From NCBI RefSeq assembly GCF_003985125.1, contig NZ_ML133591.1:1-57038 (forward strand): 57,038 nt of DNA. The letters are read 5' to 3'. The DNA is from Rhizobium phaseoli (GTDB taxonomy: Bacteria; Pseudomonadota; Alphaproteobacteria; Rhizobiales; Rhizobiaceae). Below the pieces are notes generated by a model, which was not told the DNA's origin, made no database searches, and was given only the letters and a program-made list of their open reading frames with translations. This document shows, one piece after another, positions 9,111-16,416 of this stretch. The first letter of the stretch is position 1. Each line of letters opens with the position of its first letter. Made by a program: the position numbers and the translations under genes.

Positions 9111-9450
9111 TTATGGCTGACGCTGCCGGATGCCGCCGCCGAAGCCGTCAAAGAGGATTACCGACCCGTCGGAAGCAAATCGGCGCGCCAGTGACTGAAT
9201 TAAAACGGTCTTTCCGGAACCGCCCCCCGGCGTGGATTAGGAATGGACCGCCCGATCGCCGTATTGTTGCTTCGATCTCGTCGAAGCAATCTCGTTCAAT
9301 AACCTGGGGGAACGTCCGGAAACGCCTGTGAGATAGGAAAGAGCTCGTTCTCATCGTCGATTCCGAGGCACACGCGAAGCATGGACCACTCGGCCTCGGC
9401 GCGACCTCATTCCATGTGGCCGTAGGCCAGGCGATCAAGAACCTCGGGAA
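9111..9450 (-). pseudogene. Decayed P-loop NTPase (STAND-like), frameshifted
   Basis: Three minus-strand frames in sequence give protein-like text: LDRLAYGHME, GIDDENELFPISQAFPDV, then VIERDCFDEIEATIRR and GPFLIHAG, then GGGSGKTVLIQSLARRF with VILFDGFGGG. The last is a clear Walker A followed by a beta strand of NTPase type. The switch into the P-loop frame falls at a run of six G (minus strand), and an in-frame TAA follows at 9113-9111. This fits the remains of a large ATP-binding protein, possibly a STAND defence NTPase. The 5' limit is uncertain. Confidence 0.5.
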
Positions 9451-9510
9451 CATGTCATTTTCCCGAAGAACGGATCGCAAACAAAGTTCAGGGTTGGGGC
9501 GTCACGTATA

Positions 9511-9792
9511 ATGCCCCCAGGGCAAGTTACCCAGATTGCCCGAGTTGTTCGCTCCAACGCTCCCGACCTTCTGGATGCTCTGAGGAACGCGCGTACTGCG
9601 CCTGACTCCATTCGTCGCGCAATCATCGTCACATCGTCGATCAGCAAGCAGGCGATAGAAAACGCCTTTATCTCCATCCAGAACGGGCAGAAGCCAGCGC
9701 CGTCGTTTGTTCAGCTCTATTGGCTGTTGCAGTCCTTCTTCTCCGCTTGCGCCGAGGTAGGCGCGGTCGACGCCATTGTTTGCCAACCCTGA
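9511..9792 (+). CDS. Small unknown protein or C-terminal fragment
   Basis: A 93-residue frame from ATG 9511 to TGA 9792 with rhizobial codon use and balanced composition (segments DLLDALRNARTAPDSIRRAI, QLYWLLQSFFSACAEVG). No Shine-Dalgarno is evident. The same frame stays protein-like upstream of 9511 (VIFPKNGSQTKFRVGASRI) and another frame before it also does, so this may be the tail of a longer decayed gene. No family is recognised. The opposite strand also has open frames, but with poorer composition. Confidence 0.35.
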   Translation: MPPGQVTQIARVVRSNAPDLLDALRNARTAPDSIRRAIIVTSSISKQAIENAFISIQNGQKPAPSFVQLYWLLQSFFSACAEVGAVDAIVCQP

Positions 9793-10832
9793 TTCCAAGA
9801 GCTGCCGGCGGCCGCGATACAACCTGTGGCTAGTGCGAGCTAAGGTCAAGATGGACGTTGGGCACACCTCGTGGCGGCTACGCGGAGCCGCTTGATATCC
9901 GCTGGACCGGAATTTTCCGGAGGTGACTGGTCGCTGAGTGATCGAATTTCGCGGCCGAGGAATGCCCTCTCGCATAAGGACTCAATGGCTCAGCAAGAAC
10001 CAAGCGCGGCGCCTTTTTCGAAAGCAAGGTAGAGAAGGCAAGGTTGCCCCTTTAGTCCTGTATTGTTTCCTGAATGGACCCGGTCTGGAACAAATAAGTC
10101 CTTCTGGTTGCAATCCTCCTGTCTATCCGAACCTAGTTCTTGTCAAGGATTCAAACCTCGTAACGCCCGCATTCAAAAAGAGAAAATATGAACGATCACA
10201 ATCCGTTGGGTCGTATATATGGAAGCGCTAATGGTTGCAATTATGTCGGAATAGTGCCAAGGTTGCTTCATTCTGATGTCCTAGAGTGACGAACCAATAC
10301 AACTGATGATAGTGATAGTTCGGACGGCGAACGTGACCAAGATGAGTGCAGCTTAAAATAAGCGAGTGCCAACTGGAAAGGGTCGGCGATGCGAGGGTTC
10401 CCGTCAGAACGAGAAGGGTCGCGTCGACGCCCCGGCACATGCCGGAGAGGCTTTGACACCTGTCGTCGATCGAAAGCCAATCCACTGACACGACGCCAAG
10501 ATGCGGTCCTGAGGCAGAGACAGAGTGGTGGTCCCCGAACACCGGGCGACATTGTCGCGCGTATGGCTCAACAACTCCTCGCCGCCGAGCGAGAGTTTGA
10601 TGCTTCTGAAACTGTGTTCGCTGAGGAGCAGTCGCAGCCAACGTGACGCAAGAACGGGGTGCCACTGGTCCAGCTCTCAGTCGTGATTGGGATCTGGTGG
10701 AAAGCTTCGTCGATCCGGATTTCGAGTCGGTTCTGAGCAGCGAGGGCGGCAGTCAGTGCTGTCCTCAACGAAAACGTGGCAAGCGCATCTGCGCGCCGCG
10801 CCTGTCTGACTACATTTATATGGAGGAAGTGT
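9793..10832. other. Stretch without a convincing gene
   Basis: About one kilobase of mixed composition, AT-richer around 10140-10300. Short coding-like pieces change frame: one ends DIVARMAQQLLAAEREF at about 10646, and its TGA overlaps a GTG frame from 10643 starting MTQERGATGPALSRDWDLV. A small inverted repeat, CCGGAA-TT-TTCCGG, lies at 9907-9920. I read this as decayed accessory DNA in front of the recombination genes. None of it is firm enough to annotate as a gene. Confidence 0.4.
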
Positions 10833-11273
10833 ATGCGTCCTGCGATCAATTCCACTCGTGCGTTTCTTTATGCACGGTCTGGCTGCGAAAGCCAGAAGGC
10901 TACCCGGAACGTATATGAGCAACTCCAACGCTTACGAAAGTATTCGCAAGACCGTTCATATGTCGTCGTGGGCGAAGCTAGCGACGCTGCGGAATCGGGA
11001 TACAAGTTCTTGCGGCCCGGGCTGATAGTGGCCATGCATTTGGCGACAAGGACACCGCCAACATTTGACGTTCTTCTGGTCGCCGATGTGTCCCGCTTGG
11101 CACGAGATGCAAGAACGTTGCTGCGGATAAGGTCTTGCCTGACTGGAAGGGGCATCCGGACTGAACTCGTTGATCCCCCCACTGTACTGTGGGAGGCCAC
11201 TCGGGAAACACCGCAGAGGGCCCTCAGAAACTTTCTTGGTATGGAAATGGGAGGACGCGATGTGGGAGAGTGA
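10833..11273 (+). CDS. Serine recombinase N-domain-only protein lacking the nucleophile serine
   Basis: 146 residues from ATG 10833, which follows GGAGGA with good spacing; longer starts upstream lack this. It aligns with the resolvase catalytic domain: FLYARSGCESQ at the usual YARVS position, a D...SGY..RPGL stretch, DVLLVADVSRLARDA, and a following helix. At the catalytic position YARVS reads YARSG, so glycine occupies the nucleophile place and a serine sits one residue early. There is no recombinase or zinc-ribbon domain. It overlaps the next gene by 14 bases. It is probably inactive as a recombinase and could be an accessory or directionality partner of the large recombinase downstream (inference). 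Confidence 0.65.
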   Translation: MRPAINSTRAFLYARSGCESQKATRNVYEQLQRLRKYSQDRSYVVVGEASDAAESGYKFLRPGLIVAMHLATRTPPTFDVLLVADVSRLARDARTLLRIRSCLTGRGIRTELVDPPTVLWEATRETPQRALRNFLGMEMGGRDVGE

Positions 11274-11580
11274 GCTCATTCTCAGGACAGTCCATCCAGT
11301 TCTCGAACGAATAGCCGGAACGCCGCGCGCCAGGAAAGATCTGTTCGCGGTCATAAGCTCGATCATGGAGAGCTTTGTTGACCGTGCATACGGCATTGAT
11401 GCTGTCCAGCAGGCGACGGTTTGTCGTCCAGACAATGTGCCATCCGACCCCACAGCTCTAGCTCGCCGGGACCGACGGGTACGATCCGGACAACGGAGGC
11501 GAAGGCGTGCAATCGACACTCGAACAACGAATGCGTCAAACAAGAGGAGGACAAGGTGGTGTCAGACAAAGATATCTTGA
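11260..11580 (+). CDS. Small unknown protein between two recombinase genes
   Basis: 106 residues from ATG 11260, preceded by GGGAGG at good spacing. The first 70 residues look like a folded helical protein (ELILRTVHPVLERIAG, DLFAVISSIMESFVDRAYG). The last 35 are Arg-rich and may be less constrained. It overlaps the upstream gene by 14 bases and the recombinase start by about 22, so the three are translationally linked. No family is recognised. A small DNA-binding or directionality factor would fit the place but is not shown. Confidence 0.5.
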   Translation: MWESELILRTVHPVLERIAGTPRARKDLFAVISSIMESFVDRAYGIDAVQQATVCRPDNVPSDPTALARRDRRVRSGQRRRRRAIDTRTTNASNKRRTRWCQTKIS

Positions 11581-14153
11581 CGTTAGGATACACCCGCGTC
11601 TCGGGTAAGAAACAAGTCAAAGAAGGAGACGGCCTCGGCTCACAGGAAGCGCGTATTCGGGAATACGCACGAACTCGCGGCTACCCCGCTCCCTCTATGG
11701 TGTTCACGGATGACCGATCAGGGGGGACAGAGATTCGACCAGGTCTCGCAGCAATGCTCAAGTTCTTGATAAAGAACCGCGGCTCCGATTGCATCGTAAT
11801 TATCGATGATATCACACGACTTGCACGAGGCATCACCGTACACCACAAACTGCGTGCTGCGATTGCGGCAACTGGTGCACGGCTCGAATGCCCATCCTTC
11901 GAGTTCGGTGATAGTTCCGACGACATGCTCGTCGAGAATCTCCTTGCCAGCGTCTCGCAGCATCAGCGGCAGAAAAACGGAGAGCAGGTTCGCAACCGCA
12001 TGCGGGGACGCCTACTCAATGGCTACTGGTGCTTCTCATCCAAGCCGCCTGCGTACGAATTCGCCAAGATAAGTGGGCAAAACACTTTGATCCGCGTGGA
12101 GCCAATTGCATCGATCGTGACCGATGCACTCGAGGGCTTCGCTACTGGTCGGTTTCAGACACAAGCAGAAGTGCAACGCTTTCTACAAGACAGTCCTGGG
12201 TATCCGAAACTGACAGATGGCACGGTCAAATTCGATCGCGTGACCGAAATGCTGACCTGTGTGCTTTATGCAGGCATGATCGAGTATCTACCGTGGGACG
12301 TATCGATCAGAAGAGGATGTCACCAAGGGCTGATCACCTATGACACCTATCAACGAATCCAACAGCGTCTGAATGAGAACGCCAAGGCGCCAGCCCGCGC
12401 TGATTTGAGCCAACATTTCCCCCTCCGCCAGGCCGTTCAATGCGCGCACTGCGGTGGGTTGCTTGGAGGAGCGTTTTCGCGGGGCCGAAACGCAGAGTAT
12501 CCCTACTATTTCTGTCTGAACAAGAAGTGCGAAAGCTACAGGAAGTCCTTTAGCAGTGACGAGATGCACGAGGAGTTCGAAGCTCTGCTGAAGATGATGT
12601 CGCCCGCCGTGGAGATCATTGACGTCGCTTCCACCATTTTCCGAGAAGCATGGGACAAGCGGTCTGTTGGCTCTACAGAACGGACTGCTCAGCTTCGACG
12701 GGAAATCGGCTCGACCGACAAATTGATAGGACTCATGATTGATCGAATCGCGAGTTCCTCCAACCCGCAGTTGGTCGAAGCGTATGAGACACGCCTGATC
12801 GATCTCCAAAGGAAGAAGGTCGCTCTCGCCGAGAAAATCGAAAATTCAGAGAAGAATCTGCCGGATTTCGATGCAACCTTACGAACCGCCTTGGCGTTTC
12901 TGGCAAGTCCTTGGAAACTATGGGAAACCGGAAAGCTCGCAGATCGGCGAGCCGTGCGAAAGTTGGTTTTCACCGAGCATCTTCAATATGCCCCGGGTAT
13001 CGGCTTTCGAACCGCTGAAACCACTTTACCGTTCAAGGTGTTAGCAGACCTCACGACTCAGGATGTTGGAATGGTGCGGGCGACGGGGATCGAACCCGTA
13101 CAGCCAAGGCCGAGGGATTTTAAGTCCCTTGCGTCTACCAGTTTCGCCACGCCCGCTTGCGGCGTTTTCAATATCTCGCGTCATTCGCGATGGGAAGAGC
13201 CGCGAGGAGTAAAAATCATGCTTCCGTTGCCGCCAACGGAGGCCGTCCATCTAATCCCGGGAATTGCGCATCTGCGAGGCGCCCCTGCGCTCACACTTTT
13301 CCACATCATCTTCGAGTGTTTGCAAAGCCGCCGAAGGGCGCTACCTATTGACCAGCCTCACATCACGGAACACCCCATGAGCCATGACACCGTCGTCACC
13401 GCCGCCATGCTCGCCATCGGCGACGAGCTGCTTTCCGGCCGCACCAAGGACAAGAATATCGGCCACCTCGCCGAGCTCCTTACGCTTTCCGGCATCGATC
13501 TCAAGGAGGTGCGCATCGTCGCCGACGACGAGAAGGCGATCGTCGAGGCGCTGAACGCGCTTCGCGCCCGATATGACTATGTCTTCACCTCGGGCGGCAT
13601 CGGGCCGACGCATGACGATATCACCGCCGATGCGATCGCCAAGGCGTTCGGCCTGCCCTGCGAACACGACGAAACGGCGATGACGCTGCTTGCCGAGATG
13701 TACCGTCGCCGCGAAATGGAATTCACCGAGGCGCGCCAGCGGATGGCGCGCATGCCGCGCGGGGCTGCCCATATCGCCAATCCGGTCTCGACCGCGCCGG
13801 GCTTCATCATCGGCAATGTTTATGTCATGGCCGGCGTGCCGCAGGTCTTCCAGGCGATGGTCGACAATGTGCTGCCGACGCTTCGAACCGGTACGCCGGT
13901 GCTCTCGCTCGCCATCGCCTGCCCTTACGGCGAAGGCGATATCGGCACGCCGCTTGCCGCGATTCAGAAAGCCCAGCCGGACACCAGCATCGGTTCCTAC
14001 CCTAGATATATCGGCCAGAAATTTTCGACCGAGATCGTCGTGCGCGGCCGCGCGCAGGCGGCGATCGATGCGGCCGGCGCCGAGGTGCATGCGATGATCG
14101 ACGCCATCCGCCGAAAAAAGGAGGTCGTCGAAAACCCTTCCGCCGAGGCTTGA
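11559..14153 (+). CDS. Large serine recombinase; open frame continues through tRNA-Leu into the cinA-like gene
   Basis: The start is GTG 11559 (or 11556) after GAGGAGG at 11544-11550; longer starts lack a ribosome site. Ser15 in GYTRVSGKKQ is the expected nucleophile, followed by DRSGGTEIRPGL and IDDITRLAR. A recombinase domain comes next (about residues 160-260), then a zinc ribbon with CAHCGG and a later Cys pair (CLNKKC), then a coiled coil to about residue 500. It catalyses site-specific integration or excision by a serine-linked mechanism. The homology ends near 13070, but no stop follows. The frame crosses the tRNA antisense and joins the CinA gene in frame, which would give a fusion of about 864 residues. 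Its native C-terminus probably formed at an att junction. Confidence 0.82.
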   Translation: MSDKDILTLGYTRVSGKKQVKEGDGLGSQEARIREYARTRGYPAPSMVFTDDRSGGTEIRPGLAAMLKFLIKNRGSDCIVIIDDITRLARGITVHHKLRAAIAATGARLECPSFEFGDSSDDMLVENLLASVSQHQRQKNGEQVRNRMRGRLLNGYWCFSSKPPAYEFAKISGQNTLIRVEPIASIVTDALEGFATGRFQTQAEVQRFLQDSPGYPKLTDGTVKFDRVTEMLTCVLYAGMIEYLPWDVSIRRGCHQGLITYDTYQRIQQRLNENAKAPARADLSQHFPLRQAVQCAHCGGLLGGAFSRGRNAEYPYYFCLNKKCESYRKSFSSDEMHEEFEALLKMMSPAVEIIDVASTIFREAWDKRSVGSTERTAQLRREIGSTDKLIGLMIDRIASSSNPQLVEAYETRLIDLQRKKVALAEKIENSEKNLPDFDATLRTALAFLASPWKLWETGKLADRRAVRKLVFTEHLQYAPGIGFRTAETTLPFKVLADLTTQDVGMVRATGIEPVQPRPRDFKSLASTSFATPACGVFNISRHSRWEEPRGVKIMLPLPPTEAVHLIPGIAHLRGAPALTLFHIIFECLQSRRRALPIDQPHITEHPMSHDTVVTAAMLAIGDELLSGRTKDKNIGHLAELLTLSGIDLKEVRIVADDEKAIVEALNALRARYDYVFTSGGIGPTHDDITADAIAKAFGLPCEHDETAMTLLAEMYRRREMEFTEARQRMARMPRGAAHIANPVSTAPGFIIGNVYVMAGVPQVFQAMVDNVLPTLRTGTPVLSLAIACPYGEGDIGTPLAAIQKAQPDTSIGSYPRYIGQKFSTEIVVRGRAQAAIDAAGAEVHAMIDAIRRKKEVVENPSAEA
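13072..13156 (-). tRNA. tRNA-Leu (anticodon UAA)
   Basis: 85 bases including an encoded CCA. The acceptor starts GCGGGCG and pairs with CGCCCGC before ACCA. The anticodon loop is CTTAAAA between AGGGA and TCCCT, giving anticodon UAA. The T loop GGTTCGATCC is present, and a long variable arm marks a class II tRNA. The gene is complete. Its 3' end faces the recombinase, the usual geometry of an integration site at a tRNA. Confidence 0.95.
13377..14153 (+). CDS. CinA-type molybdopterin-binding domain protein (competence/damage-inducible protein A family)
   Basis: 258 residues from ATG 13377. The fold is that of MoaB/Mog-like domains: AAMLAIGDELLSGRTKDKN near the N-terminus, then FTSGGIGPTHDDITADAIA and VMAGVPQVFQAM. 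It has only the N-terminal CinA domain and no C-terminal nicotinamide-nucleotide amidase domain, as in many alphaproteobacterial paralogues. No strong Shine-Dalgarno precedes it. The start is taken from where homology begins, since the frame is open far upstream through the tRNA. Its true role is not established. Confidence 0.88.
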   Translation: MSHDTVVTAAMLAIGDELLSGRTKDKNIGHLAELLTLSGIDLKEVRIVADDEKAIVEALNALRARYDYVFTSGGIGPTHDDITADAIAKAFGLPCEHDETAMTLLAEMYRRREMEFTEARQRMARMPRGAAHIANPVSTAPGFIIGNVYVMAGVPQVFQAMVDNVLPTLRTGTPVLSLAIACPYGEGDIGTPLAAIQKAQPDTSIGSYPRYIGQKFSTEIVVRGRAQAAIDAAGAEVHAMIDAIRRKKEVVENPSAEA

Positions 14154-14256
14154 GGACAGCACGGGTGGCCATCCTTGATATCAGTCAAGGAACAGGAGAA
14201 CGGTCCGGGTGCATTGCCTCCCTCGCGCCAGCCATTTCAGCGCAAGGAGAATTGAT

Positions 14257-15099
14257 ATGTCTTACAAAACCATTCTCGCCATTCTCGATACCAGAGACAA
14301 CAGCGCCGCCGTTGCCGATTTCGCCTTTGCCATTGCCGCCGAAAGCGGCGCTCATGTCATCGGACTGCATGCCGAAAACATCTCCGCCGTGCCGCTGGTG
14401 GCGCCGATGGAAATCCCCGATCCGGTTGCCGTGCAGGCGCTGCAGGACATGGCGCATAGCGAAACGACCGCCGTCGAGGGCATATTCCGCGCCATAGCGC
14501 AGGCCGCCGGCGCCTCCTCCGAATGGCGCAGCTTCGCCACATCGACCGGCTACGGCTCGGCGCCGCTGATCGACAGCGCGCGCAGCGCCGATCTTTTGAT
14601 TGCGTCACAAGCCGATCCGGCCAACCCGTCCGACAGCCATGTCGATCTCGACAGTTTCCTCTTCGAAACCGGCCGGCCGGTGCTGATGATCCCCTATATC
14701 ATCCGCCAGCCGAAGCCGATCAAACGCGTGCTGATCGCCTGGAACGGCTCGAAGGAGGCGGCGCGCGCAACCTTCGACGCGCTGCCGTTCCTGAAGGCGG
14801 CCGAGGCGGTGGAGATCTTTTCGGTCGATCCGGCCGAGACGGCGCCGCATTCATCGATGACCACAGGCGCCGAGATCGCCGCGACACTGGCCCGCCACGG
14901 CGTGAAGACGACGCTTTCGACGGCCCGAAGCGTGGACAGAAATACCTCGCATGTCATCGAAAACCGGCTTTCGGACGACAGCATCGACCTCCTGGTCATG
15001 GGCGCGCATGCGCATTCATGGCTGTGGCAGATGATCTTCGGCGGCACGACGAAGAGCTTGCTGCAATCGATGACGGCGCTGACGCTGTTGTCGCGATGA
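14257..15099 (+). CDS. Universal stress protein, tandem UspA domains
   Basis: 280 residues starting at ATG 14257 after AAGGAGA. Two UspA-like halves are visible: residues 1-145 (YKTILAILDTRD... HVIGLHAE) and 150-280 (KRVLIAWNGSKEAARA, then LLVMGAHAHSWLWQMIFGG). The end of the second half resembles the nucleotide-binding G-2x-G-9x-G region, in variant form. Cytoplasmic. Known family members respond to stress; the specific trigger is unknown. It stands alone between the cinA-like gene and gpt. Confidence 0.88.
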   Translation: MSYKTILAILDTRDNSAAVADFAFAIAAESGAHVIGLHAENISAVPLVAPMEIPDPVAVQALQDMAHSETTAVEGIFRAIAQAAGASSEWRSFATSTGYGSAPLIDSARSADLLIASQADPANPSDSHVDLDSFLFETGRPVLMIPYIIRQPKPIKRVLIAWNGSKEAARATFDALPFLKAAEAVEIFSVDPAETAPHSSMTTGAEIAATLARHGVKTTLSTARSVDRNTSHVIENRLSDDSIDLLVMGAHAHSWLWQMIFGGTTKSLLQSMTALTLLSR

Positions 15100-15297
15100 C
15101 CGCCTGCCGCAAGGATCGGCGCTCTTGCCTTTTGCCGGCAAATCCCGCTAATTGCAGCGACCGATGAGGGCTTCGAGCCTCGGCCGATTTCGCGCAGTTC
15201 CGGCTCGCGCGATTTCCTGTTTCGCCGATCGCCGCCGCAAGCCCGTCCGGTCGCCGGCAAACGGCGTGTCATCTCTATCATGCCGCGGAGCAGCCCG

Positions 15298-15792
15298 ATG
15301 TCCCTTCCCGATAAAGCCTTTCCCGTTTCCTGGGATCAGTTCCACCGCGATGCGCGCGCCCTTGCCTGGCGGCTTGCCGGCCTCGACCAGACGTTCAAGG
15401 CGATCGTCTGCATCACCCGCGGCGGCCTCGTTCCGGCCGCGATCATCTCGCGCGAACTGAACATCCGCCTGATCGAGACCGTCTGCATCGCCTCCTATCA
15501 TGATTATGTGAACCAGGGCGACATGGTGCTGCTCAAGGGAATTGCGCCCGAGCTTGCGGAAAACGGCGGCGAAGGCGTGCTCGTCGTCGACGACCTCACC
15601 GATACCGGCAAGACCGCCGCGCAGGTGCGCACCATGCTGCCCAAGGCGCATTTCGCCTGCGTCTATGCCAAGCCGAAGGGTGTGCCGACCGTCGACACCT
15701 TCATCACCGAGGTGAGCCAGGATACCTGGATCTACTTCCCCTGGGACATGGGCTTCACCTATCAGGAGCCGATCGCCAAGGGCGCGCGCTGA
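15298..15792 (+). CDS. gpt: Xanthine phosphoribosyltransferase
   Basis: 164 residues from ATG 15298, the usual Gpt length (an in-frame ATG at 15280 would add six). The PRPP-binding motif [15 protein letters not shown] is at about residues 96-110, and an early [10 protein letters not shown] loop matches Gpt. It converts xanthine or guanine and PRPP to XMP or GMP in purine salvage. The substrate is inferred from overall resemblance to Gpt, including the C-terminal WIYFPWD segment. Confidence 0.92.
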
Positions 15793-16250
15793 TCGCGACA
15801 ATCGAAGGTGCGCCGGTCCTCGCCGGCGCACTTCAACAGCGCTGAATTCGCCTGCGAATCGCCATGCGCATTTGCGCCGGAAATGCCATCACAAGATTTG
15901 CCGCGGGACGCTTTTTTGCCGCTGCGGCATTCTCCTGAGCCGGCGACGCCTGCAAGTCATTGTATTTTCAGCGCTCCCCGGCTTTCCCCAATCTCCACAG
16001 GTGCATCCACAAGATGTTGTGGTTACCATTCAATTAAAAACCAGCCCTTGACGGAATCAGCAGTTTCAAACTTTACTGCTCCTGATGTTGCGGCGGCGAC
16101 AGAACCGGAGGTAACGAGCCCGGTTCCCTTTGAAAAACAAGACGCAGAATCAGGGCATTGCGCCGGAATCGGTTCGGGCCCGAGGGGATCTCTGCGCAGT
16201 TTTCAGCCTCCAAAAAAAGTGACATCGGGACTGGCGATAATAAGCTGTTA
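15793..16250. other. Intergenic region upstream of nrdJ
   Basis: No convincing gene. It holds a palindrome CCACAA-GATG-TTGTGG at 16007-16022, which resembles a lone NrdR-like box but may be unrelated. The far end carries the nrdJ promoter region. No cobalamin-riboswitch B12 box was recognised. Confidence 0.5.
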
Positions 16251-16297
16251 ATACTATATTTAGTGTTTGCAGCCACCATCACCACAAGATACAGGAA
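16251..16297 (+). promoter_or_regulatory. Tandem NrdR-box-like operators upstream of nrdJ
   Basis: Box 1 at 16251-16266 reads ATACTATATTTAGTGT and agrees with the NrdR consensus acaCwAtATaTwGtgt at 14 of 16 positions. Box 2 at 16282-16297 reads CCACAAGATACAGGAA and keeps 8 of the 10 core positions. Their starts are 31 bases apart, the spacing typical of paired NrdR boxes. NrdR is the ATP/dATP-sensing repressor of ribonucleotide reductase genes. The site lies about 120-165 bases before the nrdJ start. Confidence 0.75.
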
Positions 16298-16416
16298 GGA
16301 CATCTCCGGACGACACCCCTGTCACGATACGGAAACGAGACTGGCTGCACGACTGAATGTGCCGCCGGATAGGAATTTTGCGCCCTGGGGACAGGCGCCA
16401 ACGCGAGGTCAAGACT

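Noticed and set aside
10188..10292. A 34-residue frame starting MNDHNPLGRIYG
   Set aside because: Weak ribosome site, no neighbours to support it and no recognisable family; it lies in decayed DNA.
15793..16416. Cobalamin riboswitch upstream of the B12-dependent reductase
   Set aside because: No B12 box or suitable pairing was recognised. NrdR-like boxes explain control better.
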